Notes under the pieces: model-generated
Seen by the model: the letters and a program-made list of their open reading frames with translations, nothing else
What the model was told of the DNA's origin: nothing
Database searches by the model: none
NCBI GenBank assembly: GCA_902801155.1
Contig: CADCHG010000020.1
Span: 1 to 62,863, forward strand
DNA from: an uncultured Prevotellaceae bacterium
GTDB taxonomy: Bacteria > Bacteroidota > Bacteroidia > Bacteroidales > Bacteroidaceae
Reading direction: 5' to 3'
Length of the DNA: 62,863 nucleotides
Part shown: one piece after another, positions 53,032-62,683 of the stretch
Position numbering within the stretch: position 1 is the stretch's first letter
How the letters are laid out: each line of letters begins with the position of its first letter
Made by a program: the position numbers and the translations under genes

Positions 53032-54699
53032 TTACTTCAACGTGATAGTTGCTGTACCGCCAGCCTGTTTTGTTGGATAGTAGAAGGCGGCATAGCGAGT
53101 GCCCATGAAGAGGCGGCGGTAGTCGAATATCATCTTATACTCGTTGCCGATGCTCTTCCATGTCTTGCCCTTGTCGATGCTGTAAGAGAAAGTAGCCATA
53201 TCACAGCCAGGATTGAAATCGCAGTTCATTACCATGCGGATGTCCTTAACCTTGGAAGATGCAAGAGGTACGCGAGCAACTTCCTTACGCTTTACCTCAG
53301 TAATCTCTTTCTTCTGTTCAGAGAGCTGCACGTTTTCTTCCGTAAATACGAGGAAATACTTGCTGCCTTCTTTTTTCACCGTAAGGAGGGCTGCATCGCC
53401 GTTGAATGCAGAGAGTCCTACGCAGTCGCCATCCTTGATTTTTGAAGCATCGATAGTGATAGTGTCAGAACAGGTAGGTCCCCAAGTGCGCCAAGTGAGG
53501 GTGTTGCGTGCAGAATATATACCGCCCTTCACGTTGTTTGGCAGGTCATTGTTCAGAATGCCCTTTAGAGTGATTGTAGAGCCTTTAACTATCTTTGTTG
53601 GGGCAATCACCTCACCCTGTGGGTTCTTTGCGCTTATAGCCTCTGAAATGAAGTTATGGTTCCATTGATAGTCCTTTGTCAAGGTCACGCCGTTGGATAG
53701 TTGTTGGGTGGTGGGTGTTAGGTGTTGGAAGGTTGAGGCATCAACATCATAGAGCTTAACGGAATCAGGGATGAGTCCGTCGCCTTTGTTACCGAGCATT
53801 GGCCAGCCGTCAATCCATGAGCATGGCTCGAGGGTGAGGATACGTCCTACGCCTCCGCGATCTTGGAACATAACACCATACCACTCTCCACGCTTACCGT
53901 CAACGATAGTACCCTGACCGGCATAAGGGAAGCCTCCGAATGGGCTCTTGAAGATAACCTTGCTCTCGTAAGGACCTTCGATATTCTTACTGCGGTAGCA
54001 TATCTCCTGACGACCTGTTCTTGGCCAAGAGATGCAGAGGAGATAGTACATTCCGTCGTGCTTGATTACGCGACTACCCTCATGCAGACCATCAGGTTTG
54101 CCCTTAAGTTCGAGAACCTTGTTCACGCCACCTTTCTTCTCTGCTGTAAGGTCAGGCTCAAGTTCCACGAGACGGATGTTGCCGCTACCTGAGAATACAT
54201 AAACACGACCGTCATCGTCGAAGAAGAGGGAAGAGTCGTGGTATGCAGGAAGACGGCTATGCAGTTTCCAGCCCTTTGCAGGGTCGTCGGTCTTGAAGAC
54301 CATAGACTTATGCGGGTCGTCGTTAGCTACGAAGAGAGCCCAGAAAGTTCCCTTGTTATAGCGAAGAGAGGTAGCCCATTGTCCGCGACCATATACCGTA
54401 CCTTCATTAAGATCATAGCGTGGTGTGTCCTTAATGGCATCTGTGAGATATGATACTGTCTCCCAGTTTACGAGGTCTTTGCTTCGCATGATAGGGCCTC
54501 CAGGAAACAGATGCATGGTGGTTGTTACGAGATAGTAATACTCGCCTACGCGGATGATGTCAGGGTCAGGATAGTCAGACCAGATATAGGCATTCTTCAC
54601 GCTACCTTGAGCGCGACATTTTTCTGCTTCCGAAAACGGAAAAAGACTGAATAATGCAAGTGCTATGGTAATGCACTTTAGGGTTAGATTTTGTTTCAT
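53032..54699 (-). CDS. GH43 (subfamily 12-like) beta-xylosidase/arabinofuranosidase
   Basis: 555 aa; signal peptide about 1-31. The triad is D45 (IWSDYPDPDIIR), D155 (AYHDSSLFFDDDG) and E207 (LHEGSRVIK). After the propeller (about 35-320) there is a C-terminal beta-sandwich (about 340-555, HNFISEAISAKNPQGE, CDFNPGCDMATFSYSIDKG) as in GH43 enzymes with a GH43_C2/XynB domain. Near residues 318-332 a low-complexity stretch (HLTPTTQQLSNG) is encoded by CAACACC/CACCCACC words. It is the last gene of the second leftward operon. Confidence 0.87.
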   Translation of the reverse strand: MKQNLTLKCITIALALFSLFPFSEAEKCRAQGSVKNAYIWSDYPDPDIIRVGEYYYLVTTTMHLFPGGPIMRSKDLVNWETVSYLTDAIKDTPRYDLNEGTVYGRGQWATSLRYNKGTFWALFVANDDPHKSMVFKTDDPAKGWKLHSRLPAYHDSSLFFDDDGRVYVFSGSGNIRLVELEPDLTAEKKGGVNKVLELKGKPDGLHEGSRVIKHDGMYYLLCISWPRTGRQEICYRSKNIEGPYESKVIFKSPFGGFPYAGQGTIVDGKRGEWYGVMFQDRGGVGRILTLEPCSWIDGWPMLGNKGDGLIPDSVKLYDVDASTFQHLTPTTQQLSNGVTLTKDYQWNHNFISEAISAKNPQGEVIAPTKIVKGSTITLKGILNNDLPNNVKGGIYSARNTLTWRTWGPTCSDTITIDASKIKDGDCVGLSAFNGDAALLTVKKEGSKYFLVFTEENVQLSEQKKEITEVKRKEVARVPLASSKVKDIRMVMNCDFNPGCDMATFSYSIDKGKTWKSIGNEYKMIFDYRRLFMGTRYAAFYYPTKQAGGTATITLK

Positions 54700-54756
54700 G
54701 TTTGGTGGTCGTTTTTTGGTTTGTTTTTTAAAAATTTATAAGCAATTACTAAATGC

Positions 54757-54822
54757 AATTTACCATTTACAATGTACAATTACGGCAAATTGTACTTTGT
54801 AAATGGTAAATCGTAAATTATT
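54757..54822. repeat. Long intergenic palindrome
   Basis: ATTTACCATTTACA is inverted as TGTAAATGGTAAAT, and inside these GTACAATT is inverted as AATTGTAC around a small loop. The stem is about 22-24 bp with a short internal mismatch. It lies between two GH43 genes and may act as a processing or attenuation hairpin. Confidence 0.6.
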
Positions 54823-54827
54823 ACATC

Positions 54828-56306
54828 TTACTTCTTAAGATTCCACTTAGAGTTATCGCTATTGAAATCGTACTTCTCAAGAATTGGAGTACTGTCAGCG
54901 ATAGAGTAGAGCACGTATTCCTTATTCACACCCTCCTTACCAGGAATCTTCTTAGGCATGATACGGTATGTTCCGTCGGTGAGCTGCTCGATGCGCCAGA
55001 GCTGAGAATCGTCGCCTGTGAACTTAGCTACAGTCTCAACTTCCATATCGGCGGTAGCGCAGAGTGCACGCTCAGTACCTTCGATTGTGATCTTGAAGTA
55101 TGGGTTAGAGAGATAACCTCCAGCCTCTGGAACTGCTGTGATAGTCCAGTTCTGGTGAGGGCGTCCCATATAGTCACCAATGCGGACACCGATGTTACCG
55201 TTCTTCTTCCATGCATCAGCAATAGCATTCCAACCATCCTTTACCTGATCGAGAGTCTGGTTAGGAATAGACTTTGTTGGCTGATTAGGATTTACGCGGT
55301 TCCACATAGCGCGCTCCTGTTCCATACGAACGAAATCTACAGAAATCTCAAGACCATAGCCACGGCGCTCAGAGATGATTGAGTATGTGCCTTCCTCCAG
55401 TTTCTCACCAGCGTAAGGCCATCCGTTCTTCCAGAGGAGAGGACGAACAGCAAGAACGCTGCGACCGCTACGGTCAAGGTCAGCCTCCCAGTGGAATGAT
55501 GTTACCTCAACACCCTCATCGATGACTGTGCGTCCGAAGTGACCTGCACCTACAGCACGCTTTCCGCCTGCAACAACCATACGGCCACCGCCATGGAACA
55601 TATCGCGTCCTACGTTGTCGATGTATGGTCCTGTTGGCTCCTTACTGCGTCCGCATACGATATTGTATGTTGAGTTCACACCGTCACAGCATGTGCCGTG
55701 TGTTCCGAGCAGATAGTAGTAACCATCCTTATAGATAAGGTCGGAAGCCTCACAGTCGATAGCTATATCCTTTGCCTTGTTGCCATCCTTACGTGCACCG
55801 GTTTTAGGGTCAAGCTCCACGATACGGATGTTACCGAAGTAAGTACCGTAAGAGAGCCACAGACGACCGGTTGTTGGGTCGAGCAGAAGACCTGCGTCGA
55901 TAGCATCGCAATCCTCATCACCGTCAGAAGATGCAACCTCTATAGGCTCTGTGAACTTGAAGCGAGGAGACTGTGGGTCAAGTGTCTCGTTCCACATAGT
56001 GAGTACTCGGCCGTTATGACCACCGCCGAGACCACCACCTGTGGCACTATATGCGATAAGGTAACGGTCACCAATCTTCATAGCATCTGGGGCAGCACCA
56101 CCACCAGGACGTACCGGACCGCTGTGCCATGACCAACCATCATCAGTCACAATACCACCACCGCCTGTGCCGAATGTGTACCATTTGCCGTCACACTCTA
56201 CGAGGGTAGATGGGTCATGAATCCATGGCTGACCTATCTGAGCAAAGGCAGAACCGAGCCAAGCCACGTTTAATGTTGCTGCTAATATATATTTCTTTAA
56301 TACCAT
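54828..56306 (-). CDS. GH43 arabinanase/arabinofuranosidase-like enzyme with C-terminal domain
   Basis: 492 aa; signal peptide about 1-22 (GSAFAQ). The triad is D31 (WIHDPSTLVE), D137 (DAIDAGLLLDPTTGRLW) and E186 (DCEASDLIYKDG). The propeller layout resembles the endo-arabinanase-like GH43 branch (subfamilies 4-6 and relatives), with a Gly-rich loop TGGGLGGGHNGR and a CCDGVNSTYNI loop. The C-terminal 130 residues (GRPHQNWTITAVPEAGGYLS onward) look like a ricin-type or related beta-trefoil binding domain. The exact bond cut is uncertain. Confidence 0.82.
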   Translation of the reverse strand: MVLKKYILAATLNVAWLGSAFAQIGQPWIHDPSTLVECDGKWYTFGTGGGGIVTDDGWSWHSGPVRPGGGAAPDAMKIGDRYLIAYSATGGGLGGGHNGRVLTMWNETLDPQSPRFKFTEPIEVASSDGDEDCDAIDAGLLLDPTTGRLWLSYGTYFGNIRIVELDPKTGARKDGNKAKDIAIDCEASDLIYKDGYYYLLGTHGTCCDGVNSTYNIVCGRSKEPTGPYIDNVGRDMFHGGGRMVVAGGKRAVGAGHFGRTVIDEGVEVTSFHWEADLDRSGRSVLAVRPLLWKNGWPYAGEKLEEGTYSIISERRGYGLEISVDFVRMEQERAMWNRVNPNQPTKSIPNQTLDQVKDGWNAIADAWKKNGNIGVRIGDYMGRPHQNWTITAVPEAGGYLSNPYFKITIEGTERALCATADMEVETVAKFTGDDSQLWRIEQLTDGTYRIMPKKIPGKEGVNKEYVLYSIADSTPILEKYDFNSDNSKWNLKK

Positions 56307-56317
56307 TTTTGTATTTA

Positions 56318-56470
56318 CTATTTAGCTATTTACTATTGACTATTGATTTACTATTTTCTTTTAATTTACTATTTACAATCCTGCTATTTCCCGTTGATTG
56401 ATACTAAAATAGTACATCAACCAAATAGTACATAAATCGTAAATAGTAAATAGTCAAATAGTAAATCTTT
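56318..56470. repeat. AT-rich intergenic region of inverted short words
   Basis: ATTTACTATT and GACTATTGATT words on the left (56318-56380) are mirrored as reverse complements on the right (AAATAGTAAATAGTCAAATAG, 56430-56465). A central AATAGTACATCAACCAAATAGTACAT repeat lies between. The gap between the GH43 and GH43-GH8 genes can fold into a long weak hairpin. Confidence 0.5.
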
Positions 56471-56478
56471 TATTAACT

Positions 56479-59400
56479 CTATGGCTGCACGATTCTCAGA
56501 TTATACTTATCGGCATTGATAATACGGAAACAGAAGTCACTCATACCAGGACCGTTGATAACGGCACCTGTGATGACGTTGCGACCCTTCTTGAGAGTAA
56601 CAGGACGTGAAACAACATCGTCGCGTACCATACGACGGTCACCTGAGAGAAGTGCACATTCCTCACCGTTTATCCACCACTTAGAAGCAGAGTTAGAACC
56701 GATGGCAAAGCGTACGTTCTTGATTTCCTCGTCGCACTCGATAACTGTTGTTGCCCAGAAGATAACACCGTACTTCTGCTGCTTTGTGCATGTAGCCAAA
56801 CGATAGAGCTTCACATGGAAGAGCTGGCTGTCGTATGCGTGCCAAGCCTTATCCTTCTTATTATATGTAATAGCTGAAGGGAAGGTCTGGTTGAGGTATG
56901 TGTCAACGAATACTGTATTTGACCTATTTGGCTTGTCGATAGGGTCACGAAGCATCCAACGGCGAACGAAGCCCTCAGAGTCTGGGGTAGCTGTTGGAGT
57001 TGTAACAGGCTTCATGTATGTCTCGAGCTGTGGAGTTGTCTCGATAACACGATAGTGACCGCTGAGGTGCATGAATGCGAATAGGCGGAGCAGACCGTCA
57101 TAGTAAGCATCGAAGTAGCCGTCAGCATCTGGCTCATGCTTAGCCTCCCAAAGACGCTTGATGAACTCGTCGCTCTTTGGATGTGAGCACATGATAGAAG
57201 CTGCTGCTGCTGTTGCCATAAGACCGATAGAGTGACGAAGCTTCTCTGGGTAGTTGCCAGACTTCAGAATCTTTTCAGGGGTTGTACCATCTACGTTGTA
57301 CTGGTCAACGTATGTGTCGATGCCCTGTGAGTAGAGGAAGTTCTGGAACTTCTGGCCATACTGCTGCTGCCAGTCTCTGTCAGAGCATGACCAGCTATAG
57401 TCGAGGGCGATGTTCATAGGAACGCGCCAAGAGTCATAGCGGAAGGCATCGCCGAGAACACGGTTGTTGTTGAGAAGTGAACCGTCAAAGTTGTTATAGT
57501 CAGGGTTGAGACCTGTCAATGGATGAACGCTCTTGTGCAGATATTCACGGCTCTTCTTAGCGCACTCACGCCAGTAAGAAGCACGTCCGTCCTCTGCATA
57601 GCGAGCCCATACCTCATAGAATGCAGGGAGGTGATAAGATGGGTCGGTGAATGGCATACCAGGTACGAAACTGATAAGGCCAGTCTTTTGATCCATCAAT
57701 GAAACGGTGCGCTTCATTGTGATAGGATTCTCAAGTGGCTTACCATCCATACCACGCCTCATAGTGAACTCTGTCTCATGTGGCTGAATGCAATCGAGGA
57801 TATACTGAGCCTCCTTGAGATAGTTGATCTCGCCAGCACTTCCCCAACGGTTGTTAGCGAAGATAAGTGATGTGATGAAATAGAGCTCACCGTCAGATGC
57901 AGGTCCCTGTGCATTGGCTGTACCGTCGGTCTTGCAGCTCCAACGGAAATAACCCTTCTGAGGACCATCCTCCATCTGCATATACTTCTTGCTCCAACGC
58001 CAGAGACGGTCGAAGATATCCTTGCGGTCGAACTGTACGGCAATCATCATACCGTATGACATACCCTCAGTACGAACATCATTGTTCTTGATATCGCTGA
58101 TGTAAGCCATGTCCTTGCCTGCCTCGAAGTAGCACTTGTTCTTGCCTACGAATACATCATTGAACACCTCCTGAAGCTTAGCCTCTACTTCTTTTTCGCC
58201 ATAGCCTGCCTCTACGAACAGGTTGCGATAGCTACCGGTAGAAAGACCGCCTGCTGTTGCAGGAACCATAGGCTTGTGAGAATTGAGAGTAATCCAGTCA
58301 ACCTCAGCAGGTCTGTCGCCGTTGTTCTGAAGCACAAGCTCATAGTAGCCGTTTGGCTGCTTGTTGACCTTCAACTCAAGTTTTGTTGTCTTGATATCTA
58401 CTACCTGAGCTCTGCCCCACATACCAGGCATGTTTACCCAAACGGTATAGTCACCTTCCGGAACCTTTACATTTCCGTAAGATACCCAACCGCCCTTTGG
58501 AAGGATTGTTCTCCAACCGAGGAAGTAGTTTGTAGTGTCGTTATACTGAATTGTAGCACCACCGCCAATGTGGCTGTAGCGGTCCATCTGCACCTGTGAG
58601 CGTGCATCGGTGATACCTACGCCACGCAATGTAGGCTTAACCTCCTGAATTGTACCGTCAGCATTGAAGAAGAGGGAGTCGATACATACAGAGCGGTTCT
58701 TGTCGAATTTTGGAGAGTATGCGTTGTTATGATAGAAGAGATACCACTGGCCCTGATAGTTTACGATACTATGGTGGTTTGTCCAGCAGCCATTCTTATG
58801 TTCTGCCATGATGAGACCCTTGTACTCATAAGGTCCCATAGGATTCTTACTCATAGCATAGCCGAGAACCTCTGTTGAGTCTCTTACGTAAGGGTAGGTG
58901 AGGTAATAGTTTCCGTTGTACTCGAAAGCGAAAGGACCCTCAGCCTGACGGCTTGGCAGACCTTTGAGGCAGTTTACACCCAACATCTCAAACTCGCGGT
59001 CGCCGAACTTCACCTTTTCCTTTGGTGTGTCGTCAGCAATTTCCTTCATGTTTGGCTTGAGCTTTGCGCAACGGCCTGCACCCCAGAAGATGTAGGCATT
59101 GCCGTCAGATGCCTGAAGCACACATGGGTCAATACCATTGATTCCCTCAATACTGTTCTCCTCTGGCTTGTAAGGACCGTAAGGGTGGTCGGCAACAGCT
59201 ACACCAACGCCGAAGCCACGGCCTCTGCCGTTGTTTGCACCCTCAACAGGCTTGTGAGTATTAGGGAAATAGAAATAGTACTTGCCATCCTTCTCTACAC
59301 AATCAGGAGCCCACATAGAGTATCCTTTTGGGTTGCCCCAAGGTACCTGCTCCTGAGAGAGGATAACGCCGTGATCTGTCCAGTCTGTGAGATTATCAGA

Positions 59401-59616
59401 CGAGAACACATGATAGTCAGCCATACAGAACCATTTTCTCTCTGGCTCTACCGGACTGATGATGTCGTGCGATGGGAAAAGATATAATCTCCCATTGAAG
59501 ACACGTGCGGTAGGGTCAGCGGAATACAGATTGCGAATGACTGGATTCTGGGCTTTTGTACCCAGCACTCCTACGAGAGGAAGTGATAGTAAACACGCTA
59601 ATAGAAGTCGCTTCAT
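56479..59616 (-). CDS. GH43-CBM6-GH8 fusion protein, putative bifunctional xylan oligosaccharide hydrolase
   Basis: 1045 aa; signal peptide about 1-22. The GH43 domain (about 25-335) has D34 (YSADPTARV), D163 (INGIDPCVLQ) and E226 (QAEGPFAFEY). A CBM6-like linker module (about 340-450) follows. The GH8 (alpha/alpha)6 barrel (about 455-870) has E517 (VRTEGMSYGMM), D575 (GPASDGELYF) and the family run WRWSKKYMQ. GH8 relatives in this context are reducing-end xylose-releasing exo-oligoxylanases. The last 140 residues (about 905-1045, FVRRWMLRDPIDKPNRSNTV) form another beta-sandwich. Joining side-chain or exo GH43 activity with reducing-end trimming in one chain suits periplasmic oligosaccharide processing. 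Confidence 0.88.
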   Translation of the reverse strand: MKRLLLACLLSLPLVGVLGTKAQNPVIRNLYSADPTARVFNGRLYLFPSHDIISPVEPERKWFCMADYHVFSSDNLTDWTDHGVILSQEQVPWGNPKGYSMWAPDCVEKDGKYYFYFPNTHKPVEGANNGRGRGFGVGVAVADHPYGPYKPEENSIEGINGIDPCVLQASDGNAYIFWGAGRCAKLKPNMKEIADDTPKEKVKFGDREFEMLGVNCLKGLPSRQAEGPFAFEYNGNYYLTYPYVRDSTEVLGYAMSKNPMGPYEYKGLIMAEHKNGCWTNHHSIVNYQGQWYLFYHNNAYSPKFDKNRSVCIDSLFFNADGTIQEVKPTLRGVGITDARSQVQMDRYSHIGGGATIQYNDTTNYFLGWRTILPKGGWVSYGNVKVPEGDYTVWVNMPGMWGRAQVVDIKTTKLELKVNKQPNGYYELVLQNNGDRPAEVDWITLNSHKPMVPATAGGLSTGSYRNLFVEAGYGEKEVEAKLQEVFNDVFVGKNKCYFEAGKDMAYISDIKNNDVRTEGMSYGMMIAVQFDRKDIFDRLWRWSKKYMQMEDGPQKGYFRWSCKTDGTANAQGPASDGELYFITSLIFANNRWGSAGEINYLKEAQYILDCIQPHETEFTMRRGMDGKPLENPITMKRTVSLMDQKTGLISFVPGMPFTDPSYHLPAFYEVWARYAEDGRASYWRECAKKSREYLHKSVHPLTGLNPDYNNFDGSLLNNNRVLGDAFRYDSWRVPMNIALDYSWSCSDRDWQQQYGQKFQNFLYSQGIDTYVDQYNVDGTTPEKILKSGNYPEKLRHSIGLMATAAAASIMCSHPKSDEFIKRLWEAKHEPDADGYFDAYYDGLLRLFAFMHLSGHYRVIETTPQLETYMKPVTTPTATPDSEGFVRRWMLRDPIDKPNRSNTVFVDTYLNQTFPSAITYNKKDKAWHAYDSQLFHVKLYRLATCTKQQKYGVIFWATTVIECDEEIKNVRFAIGSNSASKWWINGEECALLSGDRRMVRDDVVSRPVTLKKGRNVITGAVINGPGMSDFCFRIINADKYNLRIVQP

Positions 59617-59663
59617 AAATTACTTATAGTTGTTATTGTTTAGTTGTTTAGCAAATGTATTTT

Positions 59664-62150
59664 TTAGGAAGCCGTAATAACTACGGCTTTTCCCCCTGTA
59701 ACATTTATTTCATATTCATATACACCGAGGTCCTGATAGGTCTTCACAAGGTTTCCCTGACTGATTGGGGTCTTTGTGCGGAGAATCAGCTTGCCTGACT
59801 CCTTTGGCATGATGTTAGCCGATTTCAGCTTGCCGTCCTTCCAGGTGATGTTAACGGTATATCCGCCACGTGCCTTGAAGCCTGAGATACTACCATTCTT
59901 CCAAGCGTCTGGCAAAGCAGGCAAGAGGAATATTTCCGGTGAAAGATCCTTTGCATTAGGTGAGAGCTGACTCTGCATCAGCATCTCTGCGATACCTGCC
60001 GTTACACCGAAGTTACCGTCAATCTGGAATGGTGGGTGAGCATCGAAGAGGTTAGGGAAGGTACGACCGTTTGGATATTCACGCATCTTATTCTCGTCAG
60101 GAAGCAGACGGAGCATGTTCGAGATGATAGTGAAGGCGTGATTGCCATCGAGCATACGTGCCCAGAAGTTTGTCTTCCAACCAAGACTCCAACCTGTTGC
60201 CTGATCGCCACGCTGATTCAAGGTCACGCCAGCAGCCTTGAAGAGGTCTGGTGTGAGGAATGGTGATATCTGGTTTGAAGGATACAAGCCATAGAGATGT
60301 GAGATATGACGATGCTCATCCTTTGGATCGTCGATATCCTCGCGCCACTCCTGAAGCTGACCATACTTACCTACCTTCATAGCCGGAATCTTCTTTAGTG
60401 CTGCGTTGAAAGCAAGGAGCGAAGCGTTCATCTCTGCCTTGTCCTTGTCAGCAAGGGCTGTGTCCTGAAGCATAATCTCCGTTGCCCTTATTGCCTGTGT
60501 GAGAGCGTCGCGCACAATCTGGTTGTCCATCGTACAGCCTGCACATACAGGTGACTGCTTGCCCACACCTCCATGCTCTGGAGATACAGAAGGCACAACG
60601 AGCAACTCACCGTCACGCTCCACCATATAGTCGAGGTAGAAATCGGCAGCACCTTTCAGGATAGGGTAGTACTCACGAAGGAAATCCTTGTCGAGTGTAT
60701 AGAGATAGTGCTCCCAGATATGTGTTGTGAGCCATGCACCGCCATTAGGGAACATTCCCCAGAATGCACCGTCGATAGGTCCTGCCACACGCCAGATATC
60801 TGTGTTGTGATGTGCCACCCAGCCTCGGCATCCGTACATCTTACGGGCTGTCTCAGCACCTGTCACACTCAAGTCCTTGATCATAGAGAACAATGGCTCG
60901 GCAGCCTCGGTAAGTCCGCATATCTCTGCTGGCCAGTAGTTCATCTCTGCATTGATATTGATAGTGTATTTACTATCCCAAGGAGCCATCATCTTATCAT
61001 TCCAGACACCCTGAAGGTTAGCTGCCTGACCGCCTTGCTGTGAAGAAGAGATGAGCAGATAGCGGCCGAAGTTGAACATAAGTGCAACCATACCCATATC
61101 ATCGCTGCCATAGAACTTATCCAGACGCTGGTCGGTTGGGAGTTGGGTGTTAGGTGATGGGTGTTGGGTGTTGGCTGAGATATCAAGAGCCACACGATTA
61201 TACTGTGCCTGATACTTCGCTATATGGCGCTTCAAGAGTTGATCTGCGGTTTTGTCCTCAATAGCCTTGAGAGTAGCTTTGTTCTTTTCAGAAGCATTAC
61301 CGCTAACATCGTGATAGTTCACGAAGTTGGTAGCAGCTGTGATTATGATGGTTGCTGTCGTAGCATTCTTAACGTCAACTTTATTGTTATCAGTTGTAAT
61401 ATTACCATCAGCCAGCACCTTTGCAGCAAGTTCTGCATTCAAGGCAGACTTAATGCCCTCCTGCTCTACGCCTTCAATAACAGCCTTGAGCATACCATAG
61501 TTACCCTTCATGCGTGAAGTCATAAACCTGAGTTTTTCGCTGCTTTTTGAAGATTTCAGCTTACACTCATGATCAAGCGTGAAGTTCAGTTTTCCCTTGC
61601 CAGAAGCCTTTATGCGCATCACGATAACGCCATCCTCAAGAGAGGCGAATGTCTCGCGAACATATTTCACGCCATTGGCAGTATATGAAACGGTAGAAAC
61701 GGCATTGTTAAGGTTCAGTTCTCGGCGGTAGTTCTTTGCATCCTTATGGCCGAAATCGAGTTTCAGCGAACCGAGAGTGAGGAAGCGCATACCGTGAGGA
61801 CCTTTTATAAACTCCTTGTTGATAAGATCTTCTGCTTGTTTCTCCTTTCCCTGGAAGATAAGGCTGCGCACCTCGTTGAGGTAATAGATTGATGATGTGC
61901 TGTTATTGTTGTGAGGACCTCCACTCCAGAAGGTCTCTTCGTTGAGTTGTATTTCCTCTACGTCTGTCTTGCCAAATACCATAGCGCCAAGTCGGCTATT
62001 GCCGAGTGGTAAGGCCTCAAGCCATACAGAAGCAGGTTTGTCATACCAAAGTACAGAATTTGTGTTTGTGTTAGCAGCATAACACATCATACCCTTGCCA
62101 AATGGAAGGATTGCACACAGAGTTACCAAAAGAAAAAATCGCTTAAGCAT
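59664..62150 (-). CDS. GH95 alpha-L-fucosidase/alpha-L-galactosidase
   Basis: 828 aa; signal peptide about 1-25 (AILPFGKGMMCYAAN). Family signatures are LPLGNSRLGAMVFGKTDVEE, LNEETFWSGGP, INAEMNYWPAEICGL, the substrate loop around EHRHISHLYGLYPSNQ and GWSLGWKTNFWARMLDG. GH95 enzymes remove alpha-1,2-L-fucose or L-galactose. In glucuronoarabinoxylan PULs the GH95 member acts on L-galactose, which fits here. Residues 325-339 (TQHPSPNTQLPTD) are encoded by a low-complexity CAACACC-type repeat inserted in frame. It is the first gene of the second leftward operon. Confidence 0.9.
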   Translation of the reverse strand: MLKRFFLLVTLCAILPFGKGMMCYAANTNTNSVLWYDKPASVWLEALPLGNSRLGAMVFGKTDVEEIQLNEETFWSGGPHNNNSTSSIYYLNEVRSLIFQGKEKQAEDLINKEFIKGPHGMRFLTLGSLKLDFGHKDAKNYRRELNLNNAVSTVSYTANGVKYVRETFASLEDGVIVMRIKASGKGKLNFTLDHECKLKSSKSSEKLRFMTSRMKGNYGMLKAVIEGVEQEGIKSALNAELAAKVLADGNITTDNNKVDVKNATTATIIITAATNFVNYHDVSGNASEKNKATLKAIEDKTADQLLKRHIAKYQAQYNRVALDISANTQHPSPNTQLPTDQRLDKFYGSDDMGMVALMFNFGRYLLISSSQQGGQAANLQGVWNDKMMAPWDSKYTININAEMNYWPAEICGLTEAAEPLFSMIKDLSVTGAETARKMYGCRGWVAHHNTDIWRVAGPIDGAFWGMFPNGGAWLTTHIWEHYLYTLDKDFLREYYPILKGAADFYLDYMVERDGELLVVPSVSPEHGGVGKQSPVCAGCTMDNQIVRDALTQAIRATEIMLQDTALADKDKAEMNASLLAFNAALKKIPAMKVGKYGQLQEWREDIDDPKDEHRHISHLYGLYPSNQISPFLTPDLFKAAGVTLNQRGDQATGWSLGWKTNFWARMLDGNHAFTIISNMLRLLPDENKMREYPNGRTFPNLFDAHPPFQIDGNFGVTAGIAEMLMQSQLSPNAKDLSPEIFLLPALPDAWKNGSISGFKARGGYTVNITWKDGKLKSANIMPKESGKLILRTKTPISQGNLVKTYQDLGVYEYEINVTGGKAVVITAS

Positions 62151-62198
62151 TTTAAGTTTTTGTTTTATTGTTTTAGGTGAAGTCTATAAAATGTGGCA

Positions 62199-62230
62199 CA
62201 AATTTACTTATTTCTTTCCTAAAATCCAAA
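62199..62230 (-). promoter_or_regulatory. Promoter of the second leftward hydrolase operon
   Basis: Minus strand: CCAAA complement (TTTG, 62227-62230), a 20-nt spacer, TAAATTTG (62199-62206). It precedes the GH95 start (62150) by about 49 nt. Confidence 0.65.
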
Positions 62231-62515
62231 TTCCTTCGGAAAATATGAGATTAATTAACGTTTTCATTTAGCCTTATGATCAAATAGATGCTTGCATCTG
62301 TTTGTCATGGAGAGAAAAAGTCGGATATAAGCCAACTTAGCACCACATTGCCTGCATATATAAATTCCACGTATTCATTGACGAAATTACCTCTCATAGG
62401 TTTAATCTGGCAGAAAATAATTTATCCCTTCAATACAAATACGCACCTTTGGTGCTGAACTGACAATATTCTATATCCCGACTTGCGTAGCTTGTTGAGC
62501 TTCAGCGAAAAATAA

Positions 62516-62658
62516 TTCGAATATTCGAAAAAATCGGGACAGAGAAAAATAATTTATTGAACCCACCTTTACAGTAAAAAATAATAAGGGAAACAGATTT
62601 ATCTGATAGCTGACGCAGTAATATCTTCGCGATTTATTTCAGATAAATCAGATAAATC
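62516..62658. repeat. Palindromes in the right intergenic region
   Basis: TTCGAATATTCGAA (62516-62529) is a perfect 14-bp palindrome. GATTTATCTGAT (62596-62607) is inverted as ATCAGATAAATC (62647-62658), and the right arm is preceded by a tandem AGATAAATC copy. No gene is visible between 62231 and the window end. Confidence 0.5.
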
Positions 62659-62683
62659 CGCTTCCTTTTTTCATTGAACTATG

